Shown: one piece after another, positions 23,331 through 36,600 of the stretch | How positions within the stretch are numbered: the stretch's first letter is position 1 | Layout: every line of letters starts with the position of its first letter | Assembly: GCF_958295425.1 (NCBI RefSeq) | Contig: NC_081142.1 | Location: 17,887,284-17,951,283 of the forward strand | Reading direction: 5' to 3' | DNA from: Solea solea | Taxonomy: Eukaryota; Chordata; Actinopteri; Pleuronectiformes; Soleidae | DNA: 64,000 bases | Translations under genes and position numbers: made by a program | The notes under the pieces: model-generated | The model's input: the letters and a program-made list of their open reading frames with translations, nothing else | What the model was told of the DNA's origin: nothing | The model's database searches: none

Positions 23331-26300
23331 AACTCAGTATCAGCTTATGAAACTGAGAGCTCCAGTCAAATTAAAAAAAAAACTTCAAAGTGCATCTGAA
23401 CTCTGCTCACCACAACGTGCATTTGGTTTCTATCACAAATTCTACTTGACAGGCAAACATCTCTCTCTGTCTCTCTCGCGCTCGCCTGAAATAATCACAG
23501 ATAATCATTCTTCACAGATAATAACAGAGGCGTCCTTCAGTTGACCCTCACCCCACTCATCCGCAGAGCAGCATGCGAGCCTCCCTCTATGCCTCTTATC
23601 CCACTGCCAAGTTCTGTATTTTTGAAAATGTGTAGAGGAGTCATCTGGTGCCATTGTTTGTCAGGGTCAAGGTTTAAGGTCTGCTGGAGCAAGTTATCGG
23701 TGAGAGAGTGCTGGCGTGATGGTAATTTAACTCACAGAGTGTGCCTGTTAATATACAACCCAGTATTTATGTATGCACTATGAATGATGACTTGTGGATT
23801 GTACTTTTGTTTTGAAGCAAGGCCATTATGTATAGTTTATGTGGCTTTAAAATGTCACGCTTGGTGTTTGCCATAACGTCAACAGAGTAACCACAGCAAT
23901 ACAGCATGTGAAAAACTAGACCTGCGGAGGGTGAACTGCATATTTTTCTTATTTAAAAATGAGCTTTGGCTCCTTGCGTCATTATTAAATCACTAGTTGA
24001 ATGTTGAATGCGTTTTTGGAGGAATAAGAAATAAGTCATGTTTTGGGTGAAAATATCAAGTGGCCAGCATCAACATGGGGTATGTAACAAAGAAGGCGCC
24101 ATAACGACAGGTTTGCCTAAGATATAAATTGATATTTTATATTAGACGTAATAATAAATGTATGTAAATCATGTGAAGACATTTATGTGAAGGTTCAGAC
24201 AATGGTTTGGCTGCATCGCTGACACTCAATGGCAAAAATAACACTGCAGTGGCTGCAATCTTGGACATTTTATGTTACAATTTCTATTATTTTCAGGATT
24301 ATATCAATGTCTTATGGAGAGATTTTCCTGGCAAAGTGGTTTAAAGGCACTTTCCAGCCAACGTAAATCCACATTTTACTACATGATTTGATAATAATTA
24401 CTTTACAGTCCAAGTCAAAGCAGTCACATGACCATTTCGCAGCATTAAACAGAGACTTTAGAAGACCATTTGAAGTCTTACCTGGTCACCTGTGTGCATT
24501 TGTCCCTGCTCTCCGTGCTCTCACATGTCGCGTTAGCTGAAGCTTTGCATTTTGTTTTTTCTTTTGTCCTTCTTTGCAAAATGCAGCAATGCTGTGCAAA
24601 GGTTGAGCAAGGTGTGCTGTGTAGCTGCTTCCCAGAAGGACGGGTTAATGGGTAACTTTGTTACTAAGGTGTGCTGCCTCCCTCCCTCCCACTCTTCCCA
24701 CTCTCTGTCCAATGGCACAGCAGACCTGGTGACTGGCAATGTTGTCACAGCAGTGCCAAATCAAGAAGAAGTCAAAGACTTGTGTGTCACACTCTGTGTT
24801 GTCTCGGTCAAATGCAAATGCGTTCACAAGCAAAACTATAAACATCCAAAATAAAGGTACTGTTTTTGTATATATAGTTCCAACTAACAGTCAAATAAGC
24901 TAGTTTGTTGATATGTCCTTTGTCAGGTGCCACACCTTTGTGAATACTTTGTTAAAGGGATAGAACACACACATTATAGTTATTCAATTAAAGGGTCATC
25001 TGTTAAATTGCATCACTGCTGTTGGATAAGTCTATAGAGAAAATCTCCTTTGTTTATTGCTTGCCTGCTGTGTTTGGTCCTTTTGTGTTTGGCAAAGTAT
25101 TTTGAACACCAATGACAAACTAGCACATTGGAACCTACTGATGGAGGCAGTGAATCAACAACTCTATGGACTTTGGTGCGGGAGAGTGAACGCTTCAACA
25201 ATGAAACCAACTTTAACTTTTATGTATCTTTAGAAAAATAATGGCATAATAAAGCACATTTTTAAGACATTAGATTAAACAGGCAAACATTTTCTGTGTT
25301 CCTTGTATTGTGCCCATGTTGTCAGTGGGTGAGAGTGAACTTCCGTGTTTTCAGGCTTGTTTTTGACGACAGTGGCGCTCAGTGAAGATGTTGCTGACAA
25401 ACTATCATTTTAAACTTAACTCCTACACAAGGAGGAAATCAGACCAGATAAAGTTTATGATGACAAGGACGTTTGTCTTTTATTTAAGATGTCCAGTCTG
25501 AGGGGGATGAGTCCGGACCTCTGGTGGCTCTGAAAAGGAAAAGCGAGGGGACCCTGAAAACAATAGGACGACTTCCTGATCACTTGGCAGTACACTCTGC
25601 ACATCTTTACATCTCCCCCACTCTTCCTCCCGCCCTCCTTCCCTCCCTCCTTTTCCCCTGGATGTTCCAGGATGCTTCAGCTGCTTGTCTTGGGGCAGAT
25701 GGCAGGGACGAGGATGGGCAGGGATGTTAAAATGATAACTCAGTGTCAGCTGAACGACACAGGAGGGGTTTCCCAAAGTAAATACAAGGGCCTGTTTGCT
25801 TTTGGTTGACTGCTGGACTTTGAAAGATCGTGCCATATACCTTATACATTCATGATAAAGCCACGTCTGGGTATTGATTATGTTCAACGAAGCTGCTGCT
25901 GTGAGTGTAATTGCAGTTAGTCATTTTAAACATATTTTCATATGCAATTTTTTAAATAAACTTAGGAAACAGAGTTAAGAGAAAGTGAATTGAAGCAGAA
26001 ATATGATTTTTATTTTTTTATTTAACTGTTCATTAATAATCTAATTGATTTATTTTCAGATTTTGTTTCATATGCCGCAGCATAAGCATGTGGAACCTCT
26101 TGATTTGTAAACACAAGGTCAAGACCATTGATGGCACCAGCAGAGTTCTCTGTGTGTGGAGTTTTGGAGCAGATGAGGGGTTTTCCTCACTTTTGCTACA
26201 GCGGGATGTTTACTGTTTGTCCTCTCAGTGGAGTGGCGGGGGTCTGAGGTCACGGCCTCGTCTGTGGTGAAGATTGCCTTGAAAAGTCTCTTCAGAGGGG

Positions 26301-28024
26301 GGAAATAACAACACGTGTCGGCCCTGTGTGTGTCTGTAACAATGGACAGTTGCACTTGCGGAGGAAGAACTATGTGACAAACAAGCCTCCCACTGGACGT
26401 TAGGCATCACATTGAGACAATCCTCCGCACTCAGCATGGTGCAGGGGTTGTTACTTTCTTTACTTTCCACATTTTCTTGTCTCTCACAAAATTCCTTGTC
26501 ATCACCCACACAATCTGCCACAACTGCAGTGTCAATTTTGTGTGACCTTTATCTAGAAAATATAATAACTTGAGTTGGACTCTCCACACCTCTGCATCAG
26601 AAGCTATGAATAAAACAGCTGCAGTTTTATATGAATTTTGCATTATTCTCCGACTGCAGAGAATAATATACAGGCACGGTTGATGTTTAAGCTCTCAGGG
26701 AACCAATACTTTTTCACATCAGTAAAGTTCCACCACCCTATGTCATCAACGGCAGGTTATGTTTGATTCACAACCTGAGTGGAGCCAAACGCGACAGTGG
26801 AAATTAAGCGGATCCCAGTGATGCTCGACAATTTGTCTTAAAATTCAGGGGACAAATTGCCACCAAACATTTTGTCTCTTTTGGATACCACTGCATGTTC
26901 TTAGTTTCCTTTGCCCTTTTCACCAGCACGTTGTCCTTCCGTCTTCCTCTTGTCCTCTGATGACGTGGTTTCAAGCCAATTTATTTTCAGTATGAAACAT
27001 GAAACAAAATGAGTCCAGGAACTTTGATTGACTGTCCCAGAGCCTCGCCAGTATGAAAGGGCCACGAGTTGTCTTGTTATAACTCATATTAAATTAGACA
27101 CTTGATATCAGGGATCAGATTTCTTTAATCAAAGTGCCATGTAAGCTGTGGCGATGCATGTAAATGGCGCCCTTTCATCTTTCACTTGGCTGTGGTGGTG
27201 ATGACCCAGTTTCAGTGCAGCAGAGGTTGTTTAGCTTCATCTAATTGAATCTACAATCTGAGAGTTTCCTGAACCTTTACACACTCATTGTTCTGACATT
27301 AGACGATACACCTCAGCGGCACTAACATACAGAGTCTGTATCTGTTTAAATCCTGCCTCCATTTGCAAGTCTAAAATGTCACATGGATGGATACTGGATA
27401 CTGGAATGACTGCTTTCTAAATCACCTACTGTTTAAAACACAGGGCTGAATTTTTAACATCTTGCTTAATGGTCCCTTGAATGCATTCAGGTCCACGTTG
27501 TGCATTCATTAAAAGTGGTTTCTATTGCATGTGAATATAACACAGTTGTGTGGCTAACATTGTTGCCTCACGATTTGGGTGAAAAATTGCCAAACTTTAA
27601 TTTTCAAAGTGCAACAAAAACCACTTCTAAGAGGGAAAAACTAACAAAAACAGCTAAAGCTAATAAACAAAATCACTCTTTCTAGGAAAGTTAAGAAACA
27701 AGAAACAAAAAAAACTACTAGAAAAAACAAGGGCTTGACAAAGTAGCGAACAAAAGTACAAAAACCTGAAGAGACAGTTGCACGGAGCAAATACTGATCA
27801 TTTCTGACAAGACAAAGACACAGGAGTTACTCTGGTTCTCTGGTTCACAAGACAAGATGAGCTGGCAACAGGCGAAAGGGAAACACAGACCATAATATAC
27901 ACATGGTAATGGGGAACAGGTGGAAACAATCAGGGAGGGGCAGACAATCAGACTGGCAGGAAAACACAAGGGGAAGGGGCAGGTTACCTGAAATCAGAGG
28001 AGGGAGAAATTACAAAATAAAACA

Positions 28025-28062
28025 ACTACTACTACTACTAATAATAATAATAATAATAATCA
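28025..28062. repeat. ACT/AAT trinucleotide array
   Basis: Five ACT units pass into about eight AAT units. Confidence 0.9.
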
Positions 28063-28114
28063 TACATTTTATGTAATATTATTTACTTTTTTATTTATTT
28101 ATTTTTGGTCATGA

Positions 28115-28335
28115 CAGTCTGCATGCTCTCCCCGTGTGCAGGGGTTCTCTCTGGGTGCTCCGGCTTCCTCCAAAAACATGCAGATTAGATTGTTTGGACA
28201 TTCTAAATTGGCTGTGTGAGTGAGAAGGTGAAGGTTGTTTGTCTCTGTACGGTGGCCCTGTGTCAACTGAAATTGGCTCCAGCCGCCCCGTGACCCTCAT
28301 GTGGAAGACAAAAAAAGCAGTAGAAAAGGAATCAA
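28115..28335 (-). repeat. Interspersed teleost repeat, family B, copy 3
   Basis: The inverted copy contains CTCCGGCTTCCTCC, AACATGCAGATTAGATTG and CCGTGACCCTCATGTGGAAGA. It is more degraded than the other copies. Confidence 0.7.
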
Positions 28336-30954
28336 TGAATAATAAACCTGCTGATGCACAAACACAGAAACAGCCTCTGTGCAACAGTGCTTTAAAAAGT
28401 GTCAGCGTGGTCACTGCACTGTATACCTCCGCCTGAACCCGTAGACCCGATACATTTAATGCACGGAAAAGTCGTCACGTTTAAAAAATACGATCCAACC
28501 GTGCATTTTTCTAATCCCACCGTGAAGCTGTGAGAATGTTTATGTGAAAAGTGAGAGTGCTTCGGGATGGTTCGGAGAGGAATTTGCGTTTCACGTGTCT
28601 CATGTGGTGCCCATGAGTATCAGAGTCATACCACTAGTGTTTTTTTTAGGTTCAGCCTGGAGGAATGATCTGTTTCTGCAACTCCTTCTGCAGTCGTCCA
28701 GTGAGAAATTTATTTTTGGAGAACATTCTGCAATATTGGGTTATTTTTATGGAGGCCACTCGAAAGCATAGGAAACAAGATTATTAGAGTTATTAGTAGT
28801 TTACTATTAGACAGTTTTTGGCATCAGCAAGTGATCTGGGAAAAGAAACCACAAAACCTTGAATTTATAAAAGTTAAATTGTAATACCATTTAAATCGTT
28901 TCAGAAGCAAGGACAATCACAAATCTGATTCCTAAACAATTTGTCTTCACACACAAAGTCCCGCTGAGATTAAAGTCCATTTTAACCCACATTGAAATAC
29001 TTGGAAATTAAAAATTGGAGGACTGGACTTATTTTACTTTTGTTACATTTTTCCTTGCACCGGATTTTCTGAGTTTCTGTGATAATGCCGTACATGACCG
29101 TAGTTTGTTGCCTTTTAGAACTGTTTTAGATGTCTGCAGAAGTGACCAGATATAGTTCTATGCACGATGAAGGGCTTAAAGATGCAAAATAATGCTGTGA
29201 AACGTGAGCCTCCCACAATAGCATACAACAACAGCAACACCTTCCTTGGTGAATTTCAATGCATGCACGCTTTGCAATCAGAAGCCATCCATCTCACACT
29301 TGCCGTGTCCTTCCTATGCAATGGGTTATGGTAATGGGAACAAGAAGCCTGCAGAGCTGTGTGACCATGTCTGTGTATGTGTATGTATAGTGGTGTGTGT
29401 TGAGCAAACAGCCATCAGACAGAAGCCCAGAGAGCTTCCATCTCCACCCCCGCCATCACCTCCACAGGCCTTTCCTGCCTGTAGGGTGATTCCTGCCCCT
29501 GTGCTCCCTCCACTTCCTTCACACACATATCAGCCTCCAGCAGGAGTGCCTCTTCCTGAATGTGGCTCAAGTTCTCTGGACACTGTGGACAAGCAACAGT
29601 CCATCTCTCTTTCTCTGCTCTCTCAGGTCCTCATGTTGTTCAGAGTGAGTGTTTTTTTTTTGATTGTACGTCAAATAAAGTTCAGTGTTAGTATTGCATC
29701 GGGACGCTTAACCTGCAAAGACAAGCTCGCAGATCGTATTCAGCAACGTGATCTTTAAAATTAGCCGTGGTCATGGTCAGAACTTCCACGTGTTCTCGAC
29801 AATGGCCACCGTCTTCCCTTACAGGGTTTGGTGTCTCTGAAAATGCCCCGAAATAGTTTTTTATCTCACTTATCTGTCATTTTATTTTCCCTAAACTTTC
29901 CTATATGCAGTCTTCCGCTCTCACATATGCAGCCACAGCTGCACACACTCTCCTGGGTAGAGTTAAGGCAGTGTGTCTCGTTGATCTTGCAGGTAACAAT
30001 AAGTCAATAAGTGAAGACAAGATCGCTGTGCTATTTTTCCTTTGGACCTGGACACTGTTGAACTGCAGAGAGTCGATGATCACGGGGGTTTCCCCCTGGA
30101 AACAACCACAGATTTGTTTCAGTGTCATCACTGACTCACACCACTGTTTACACTTATCAGTTTGAATCATTTTCAAGTTGTTTTTCTGACCAACCTACAG
30201 TGGTTGGTAGATTACGATAATATATCACCTGCAGATGACCTGTTGGTCTTGTCTTGCATCATTTAGAAAACAAATCTGATGGCAGACCGACACATGCTCC
30301 ACGGAGATATAGGAGAATGGAAATGTAAGCCTGCACTGGTGCAAAGGTAGAAAGGTGCGAGTTATGGCACCATTCAATTGTTCCCTGGTTAACCTAAATC
30401 ATTTTCATTTCCTCATAATACACTGTTGAATCGTCACATCTGCACAATATCTCTGCTCTTGCCTTTTTTTTCTGCCTGTCATCACAGAAGTCCAAGGGTG
30501 TGATTCAACTTCCTTAAAACAAAAAAAAAACAACGCCTATTCCAGAGACATGTTGACTGAATTCAGTGCCCCTCCCTTTACGCAGATATCCGCGTTCCAT
30601 TGGGACACACTGGATTCAATTTCTATATTTATGATATAATAGCAGAGATGAAAACAATAGTGGCCATTTCTGACAAAGTAAAGTCAGACATAGTCGTGTC
30701 ATATTTATAAAAAAGGCCTCAAGAACCAAGACAATAACTGCAAAAACTATGATCACCCTCTCATTCTCCGTATCTCACCGCCTCTGCTGACTCTCCAAAA
30801 TCATGTTGTCCCACATGATCTTGCACTGGGAGGAAATCCAGCACTTTTTCACACTCAAGGTCAACTACATGCTGTTATGATTAGGGTTTCCTTAGTCTGA
30901 TCAGGTTTTCCATAACACCTTAATGAGGTGTTTCTGTGTGTGTGTGTGTGTGTA

Positions 30955-31110
30955 CATGTTTTTGTTCCCTCTTTAGGACCTTGTCTGGCATAAACATTGA
31001 ATGAGGCACAACCTCATATTTGAGTAACTGGTGAAGTTCAGGGCTAAGTTTTTTAAATTGTGGTTAACTGCTCATGGTTAAGGCTTTGTTTAGGCTGCCA
31101 ATTCAACGTC
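30955..31110 (-). repeat. Dispersed repeat family D, copy 1
   Basis: The copy contains TTGTTCCCTCTTTAGGACCT, CACAACCTCATATTTGAGTA and AGGGCTAAG...GGTTA. These blocks recur inverted near 42880-43090, where they read GAGGTTCTGCCTCATTAGGG and CCTAACCCTCACTTTAACC. Confidence 0.5.
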
Positions 31111-31639
31111 CTGAGAAGAATAGCTGCACAAACCCGTGTGTGTCTGTACTGTATATGTACCTGTGTGAGGTCAGCGAGGGTTTCTACGTCAACATCCATC
31201 AACGTCCTGACAGTATGGAGAGTTTATTTGGTGTCAGACTGGGGGGTCACACTGTTCCACATGTGTTGACAGACCCAGATCACTAAATTCTCTTTTTAAG
31301 TGGCCCAGTCTCACCTCCACACCAGTTTAGGAGACTGAGGGGGGGGTTGTTGGTGGTGGGTCACTATTTTCTTTCCAGTCTGGGTTGTGATGAATTGAAT
31401 AGACAGGAAGATAAAGGTTAGAAACAAATATTGAAATGTACGTCTGTGTTAGTGCATGCATGTGTTGTGCAGAGTATACGGTTACATTGCGAGAGTCCTG
31501 CTCAGTGTTGGCTGAGTGTATTATCTGATCTAACTTATATCAGATCCCAATTCTTCTTCTATATGAAATAAAAATGAACTTTAGGAAGTGACAGCTTCCT
31601 TCCAAAATGAAACTGTTTTTGGCTGCAAGTATACTAGAC

Positions 31640-31882
31640 GAGGGGTGTCCAAACCTTTTTTAAGGATCGCCAGATTCGATAATGTGTCTAATAACTTCAG
31701 ACCTTTTTTTTTTTTTTTTTGTTAACGGTTTTATAGTAACTTTACTTTCATTGTCACAATTATCATTTTTTTTAAATGGCAATGTAACCAAAATTAAGCC
31801 CAGCTACAGTATAAATAAGACATTATAAAACCGAAGTAACAAGCCTTACAAAAACTGACTGCTGAACTTTGGACATGCCTGC
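31640..31882 (+). mobile_element. hAT-like non-autonomous element, second copy type
   Basis: The element begins near AGGGGTGTCCAAACCTTTTT and ends near ACTTTGGACATGCCTGC. These imperfect inverted termini resemble those of the 17453-17732 element. CTAGAC occurs on both sides (about 31633-31640 and 31883-31890) as a possible target duplication with two mismatches in eight. Confidence 0.55.
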
Positions 31883-33204
31883 CCTAGACATTAGAAAAGC
31901 CAATACCATGGGTATTTTTTTTTTTTTAAATGTTTGACTATGTTGGTACCATTGTTTTATTATGTTGTGTCATTTTTATTTAATGATTGTATTGATAGCT
32001 TGTTAGTGCTTATTTGACTGTAAGCTCATGATATTTACACCATTTTATCCCTAAATAAAATAAGTAAATAAAACATCCTTTAAATGTAGTCGTATTAGTG
32101 ACATTTCGGTCACTGCCTTGTGCCTTGAATGAAATTAGGGTTCCTGTGTCTTCCGACTGAACTGATGTATATATTTCTTGATCAAATGGCCTATACTTCA
32201 AACAGACCTCAAACTCACAGAGCCAGTACAAAGACGCACCGAGGCAGGAAACATACAGAGAATTATGCAAGAAATCAAATCAGTTTCATCGTACCAGCGG
32301 TTTCAATGTTACTAAAACATCATCTTATCTGTTGTTTATATGTTACATTTGTGTGGTTTGGAGCAAAGTCCTTGCCCTCTTATCTCTTATAAATATCAGT
32401 CTGTTTTTATCCTCATTTTATAAAGGAAATATAAACACCATTTAATTAGGACACAGGGTCATGATTTAAGCTGAAGATAATAAAGACACATACTGTAAGT
32501 AGTTGTTTAGAAGTGAACATTAGCCTCCAACAGTACAAACTATTTGTGCATGTTCTGAACATTTACGGTATAAATTTGGCAGGTGACGTGATGTGAAGTG
32601 AACACATAAATGTCTCAAAATGATCAAGTGGTCCTTTGAGCACAGGCACAGTTTTATGAAGATGGGAAGGTAAACTTCTATCATTTATCCTCGCTTCATA
32701 TCTCACTCCTGACTCTTTTGTCTATCAGAGAGAAAGCTCTGTGAAAAGTACACTTTTCTTTCTCAGCTCTCAAAGCATGAATGTTGTAGGACTTGATGCA
32801 CCTCAGAGTTACATGATCGATTGTCATGGGAGCGGAATATTTTACGCATTTGCTTATGAACGCAGCTGAATACTAACTCCCACTGCACAGATTGGTGTGA
32901 GAAATAGTTTTGAATCAGACACATGAATTTAGTAAACAGCTGTGCAGTGGGGAAGCGCTGCTGCCAGCAGTGTTGAGCCATCACAAGTGCTGCGAGCTAC
33001 TGACAGTTCTGTGGATCTAAAAGCCAACTTCACATTCAATTGGATTGTTTTTGGCGTCACAGTTACTCATTATTTAATGTCATTAACGTGTTGATTCTTA
33101 ATCACATGGTGAGATAAGTATTTAAATTGATCCCAGACCCTCTCTTTTCATCTTTTCATGAGTCTTGCTCCAGAAACCCTTTATGACTATATGTGACGTG
33201 GTCT

Positions 33205-33630
33205 CATCAGGGCCAAGCCAAGCCTTTATGGGGCCCAAAGCTGAATTTGATTTGGGGGGACCCCCCTCCAACCACCTCAGAGTAGCCAGTGTTTGACTAT
33301 TCTTGAACTGCATCAACTTTAAATTGCATACATTGTAGTTGCTCTATTTGCACTTTTGTATTCAAAGTGCGTCGATACTGAACGTGAATTAAACAACTAA
33401 AGCAGTTTACTCTTTTTTTAAATTTAAAAAAGATGAGCAAATGTGAATTAAATTAGCAACCGTCAACTCCAGAATCAAACCAAATAACTTAAGTGCGACA
33501 TTATTTAGATGTCTGAATATATCTAAAGAAAGTTAAAACGTTTCTTTTTTTCCACACACTACTGGGGGGGCCCCATCACCAGGGGCCCGAAGCTGCTGCT
33601 TAATTTGCATATACCTTGAGCCGGCTCTGG
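33205..33630. repeat. Degraded GGGGCCC-type interspersed repeat
   Basis: One end carries GCCAAGCCTTTATGGGGCCC and GGGGGGACCCCCCTCC; the other carries GGGGGGGCCCCATCACC, GGGGCCCGAAGC and GAGCCGGCTC. The arrangement suggests an old inverted-repeat element, but its edges are not clear. Confidence 0.4.
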
Positions 33631-36600
33631 GTGTCGTAATCAAATTTGAATTTTCACATTTTGAGATGAATTAACTGTATGTTAGTGTTGTAAATCACAT
33701 ATTTAAGTGATAACAATGTGTGGGTATGACTGAGTTATTGCCCACTTTCCAGTGTGCATACAGCATATTGCAAATGAGCAGTTAAATGTGAGCTGGTTCT
33801 GTGAGCGACGCGAGCATCGGCATACATGGTCATGTTTGAAAGAGCTGCAGTCATTTCTGAGGATTCCTGCTGTCAAAATAATTTGGTTCTATTGTTATGC
33901 TGTCAACACCAAATCCACAATGGTTGGATAGTAATACAGTCCTCACCTACTGATTGTCTGTCGGTTGGCGCCAAAATAATTTGGCAAATGAGTGTCTTCA
34001 TGGTGTAATTCTGTCTTCTTTTTTTTTTTGACTTGGCCCATGTTGTCATGGGGATGTGAGATTGCTGGTGGAGCCAGAGGAAATGGGAGGGAGGGATGGA
34101 AGGGAAGGGATTTCTTGGATATTACAACCCGATTCATGACGACATAAAACCTGTCAGTATCACTGTCCCATAACTCAGTTTCTTATGTCTATGGAAAAGA
34201 GCTTAGGGCGTTTGGGTCTGTGTACATATCTGTAGGACGCAATATTACTAATATCATTGTGTAGAGAAAAAAAGAAAGATGATATGACAGCTCCACAACT
34301 TGTGTGTCTTATCTGCCATGCACATCCTGCTCACCCTGTGGCCACCGCTGACACTGTGAGTTCTCTAACTCTTGTCAAATCCTTTCTCATCACTTCATGT
34401 GTCAGTCCAGCTGGTATAGAGGAATGTTTGCCCTTAAGGGTTACTTAAATGGCGGCTCTTCTTGTGAGAAAGTGCACAGTGGAAAGTGAATTTCCTGTGG
34501 GAGACGAAGGCAAGCGACACGCAAGAAACCAGATCGGAACACACTCATGTCTTCATATTCTTGGTCATCAAGAAATAATTTGCATGTATTTTAATGGGAA
34601 AATAAAAAAGACATGTTTGAGAAAAGATCAGAGTCTCTAGAGTCATTTTCGGGCAAACAAACAAAACCATATTTGCTTTTCATTTTCACTGTTATAAGTA
34701 TTTTTAATTGATTCCACAAACTCACGATCAGTGGTCAGCAATTGCATCAGCATCTGGCCCGGCGAGTTCAGAGCTTTTATGCTGGAAAAAATATGAACTT
34801 ATTCATAAAGACAAGAATTTACATTTAACTCAAATTAAATGTTTGGTTTGAAAAATAAAAAATAATAACAGTGTTGTTGTCATGTTAACTGCCAGGTTTG
34901 GGGAGTAAATGTCCATAAAAGAACTACTTGCATGTGTTCAGGCTCAAAGAAGAAGCAGTAATTCTTAAAATTGAAACGATGCACAATAAATATCAACAGT
35001 ACAATGCTTACACAAGTAACAAGCTGCTGATTAAAGACAACATCCACATTATTGTTAGCTTCAGGCAGCAAACGTGGGTTTTTGTTTCTGACTGAAGACG
35101 ATGTTTTGGCCCCAATATTCAATTGCTTGAAAAGATTGGTGCTCAACCACATTTACGAGCTGATCCCTACTTTTTCTATTTTCACTTAACTTGTTGTGAT
35201 GTTGTTGCATTTATTTGTCACTAAATCTTAGTCATGTCCCTATAGGACCAACACTGGATTGTGTAACAATGCACAGATATTCAAGTCATGTGACGCCCGC
35301 TGACCCATAAAGATTTGCACATTTCTGTGAAGAGGTCCTCTTACATCACAATGCATCAGCACATTATTATAGGCTAGCTGTGGATGTATGGTGTCAGCAG
35401 GAATAAATGAGATGTTGTTTTAGAACATAGTATCCAATTATAATTAATCCGTGGTCTCAACAGAGCAACAGAACAATACAAAGAGTCTGCACTGATCTTT
35501 GAATGATTTGTCAAGGGGAATATTGGATATTTTGTGGAATTAGTGGCTCTTAGGTTTATTATTATAAAAATTAAAGGCCAGACGCTATTCAGCAGTTTAT
35601 TTAACTGAGTTAAGCAGGAAAATCCTCAGATAATAGTTAGTAGACCTGTCACGGTCATTGTGTGGTGTTGAAAGTCTCTTTGCTTTTACAAAAACAGCTG
35701 ACAGTATCAGAGAGTAAACACATTCAGACACAGTGCTGGCGAATGAGCACGGTTTTTATAGCTGTTTATCTGAAGGGAAATCCGACTTTGTAAGATGGGG
35801 TCTTTAAATTTGACTTGTAACGCTTGCACACATACCCTATCTCAAAATCTGTCTTGGTGTCATTCACCATCTCATGCGCTCACTTAAGGCACCTTTATCT
35901 CACTCACTCATGCAATCACGCCTTGAAGCAAAAAGCGTCACTCCATTGGAGTTTCTGGGGATCTGCATGACGCAGGAGGTGGAGGTTAGGGGTCTGTAAC
36001 TGCAGTTGGGGGAAAGGATCGGGGCGGGGGGTGCAGAGGTTGTTATGTTGAGGTTGTGCGAGGTGTGAGTGACAATCTTGCTTAGACTCCCAGGGCCCGG
36101 CAGGATCAGTGCGTGTGGAGCCAGGCCAGCTCGCCACACAATGAGGGGAAATGGGAATTTAATACAAACTTTCTCACAAAGTCTCAGAGACCTCCCGCCT
36201 CTGCTGCCGTTCTCACTTCCAGACACACACAACCTCTCCCCCCGCCCCACGGCACCATCGCCGCCTCCTTCACTACAACCACGACAACATGTCAGAAAAC
36301 CACTAAACCATGTTCAGGAGCGTGCCGCTATAAATTTATCGCTTAGTTAAGGCGGCACTGGAATGACTTCTCTAAAAGGAGGAGACTGTGAGAAAGAAAT
36401 GACTTTGACTGCCGTTGTAAACTGTTGCAGGAGATACATAAAAGATTTTTCCTTTCTTTCATTGCAAACTTGGCCTGTGGATACACTACACTGAGCAATG
36501 TTCCTTTTTGACTGATGGTGTCATAAAGCGAGTGGTCATCACTCTTACAACAAACACTTGTGCATACAATGGTTAATGTCTCCTAGGAGCGCAGTGTGTC

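Larger units (their letters stand above)
20418..28020. other. Intergenic, first part of the c1orf210-tie1 gap
   Basis: No coding exon with family similarity was recognised on either strand. The stretch contains the c1orf210 upstream region with two CTCF-like motifs, a family B repeat near 23.1-23.3 kb, a CCT-rich tract near 25.61-25.65 kb and otherwise unassigned sequence. Open frames up to 135 codons (25480-25887, minus) show no domain or splice support. Confidence 0.6.
28336..35500. other. Intergenic, middle part of the c1orf210-tie1 gap
   Basis: I recognise no gene. The longest open frame (29246-29758, 170 codons, plus) is built on GT-rich and proline-coding low-complexity sequence and has no recognisable domain. 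Repeats here include a GT array near 30933-30952, a family shared with tie1 intron 4 near 30955-31110, a hAT-like element at about 31640-31882 and a degraded GGGGCCC-type element near 33205-33630. Confidence 0.6.

Noticed and set aside
25480..25887. 135-codon minus-strand open frame
   Set aside because: Composition follows a GA-rich tract (read as KGGREGGREE); no domain, start context or neighbouring exon supports it.
29246..29758. 170-codon open frame, longest unassigned frame in the gap
   Set aside because: It contains a GT-rich stretch read as CVCVC and a proline-rich low-complexity part, has no recognisable domain, no splice partner and no homologous feel; long frames of this kind occur by chance in 20 kb.
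35900..36350. Cluster of overlapping open frames up to 116 codons on both strands
   Set aside because: A locally GC-richer patch keeps several frames open at once; none resembles a known protein and no splice structure fits.
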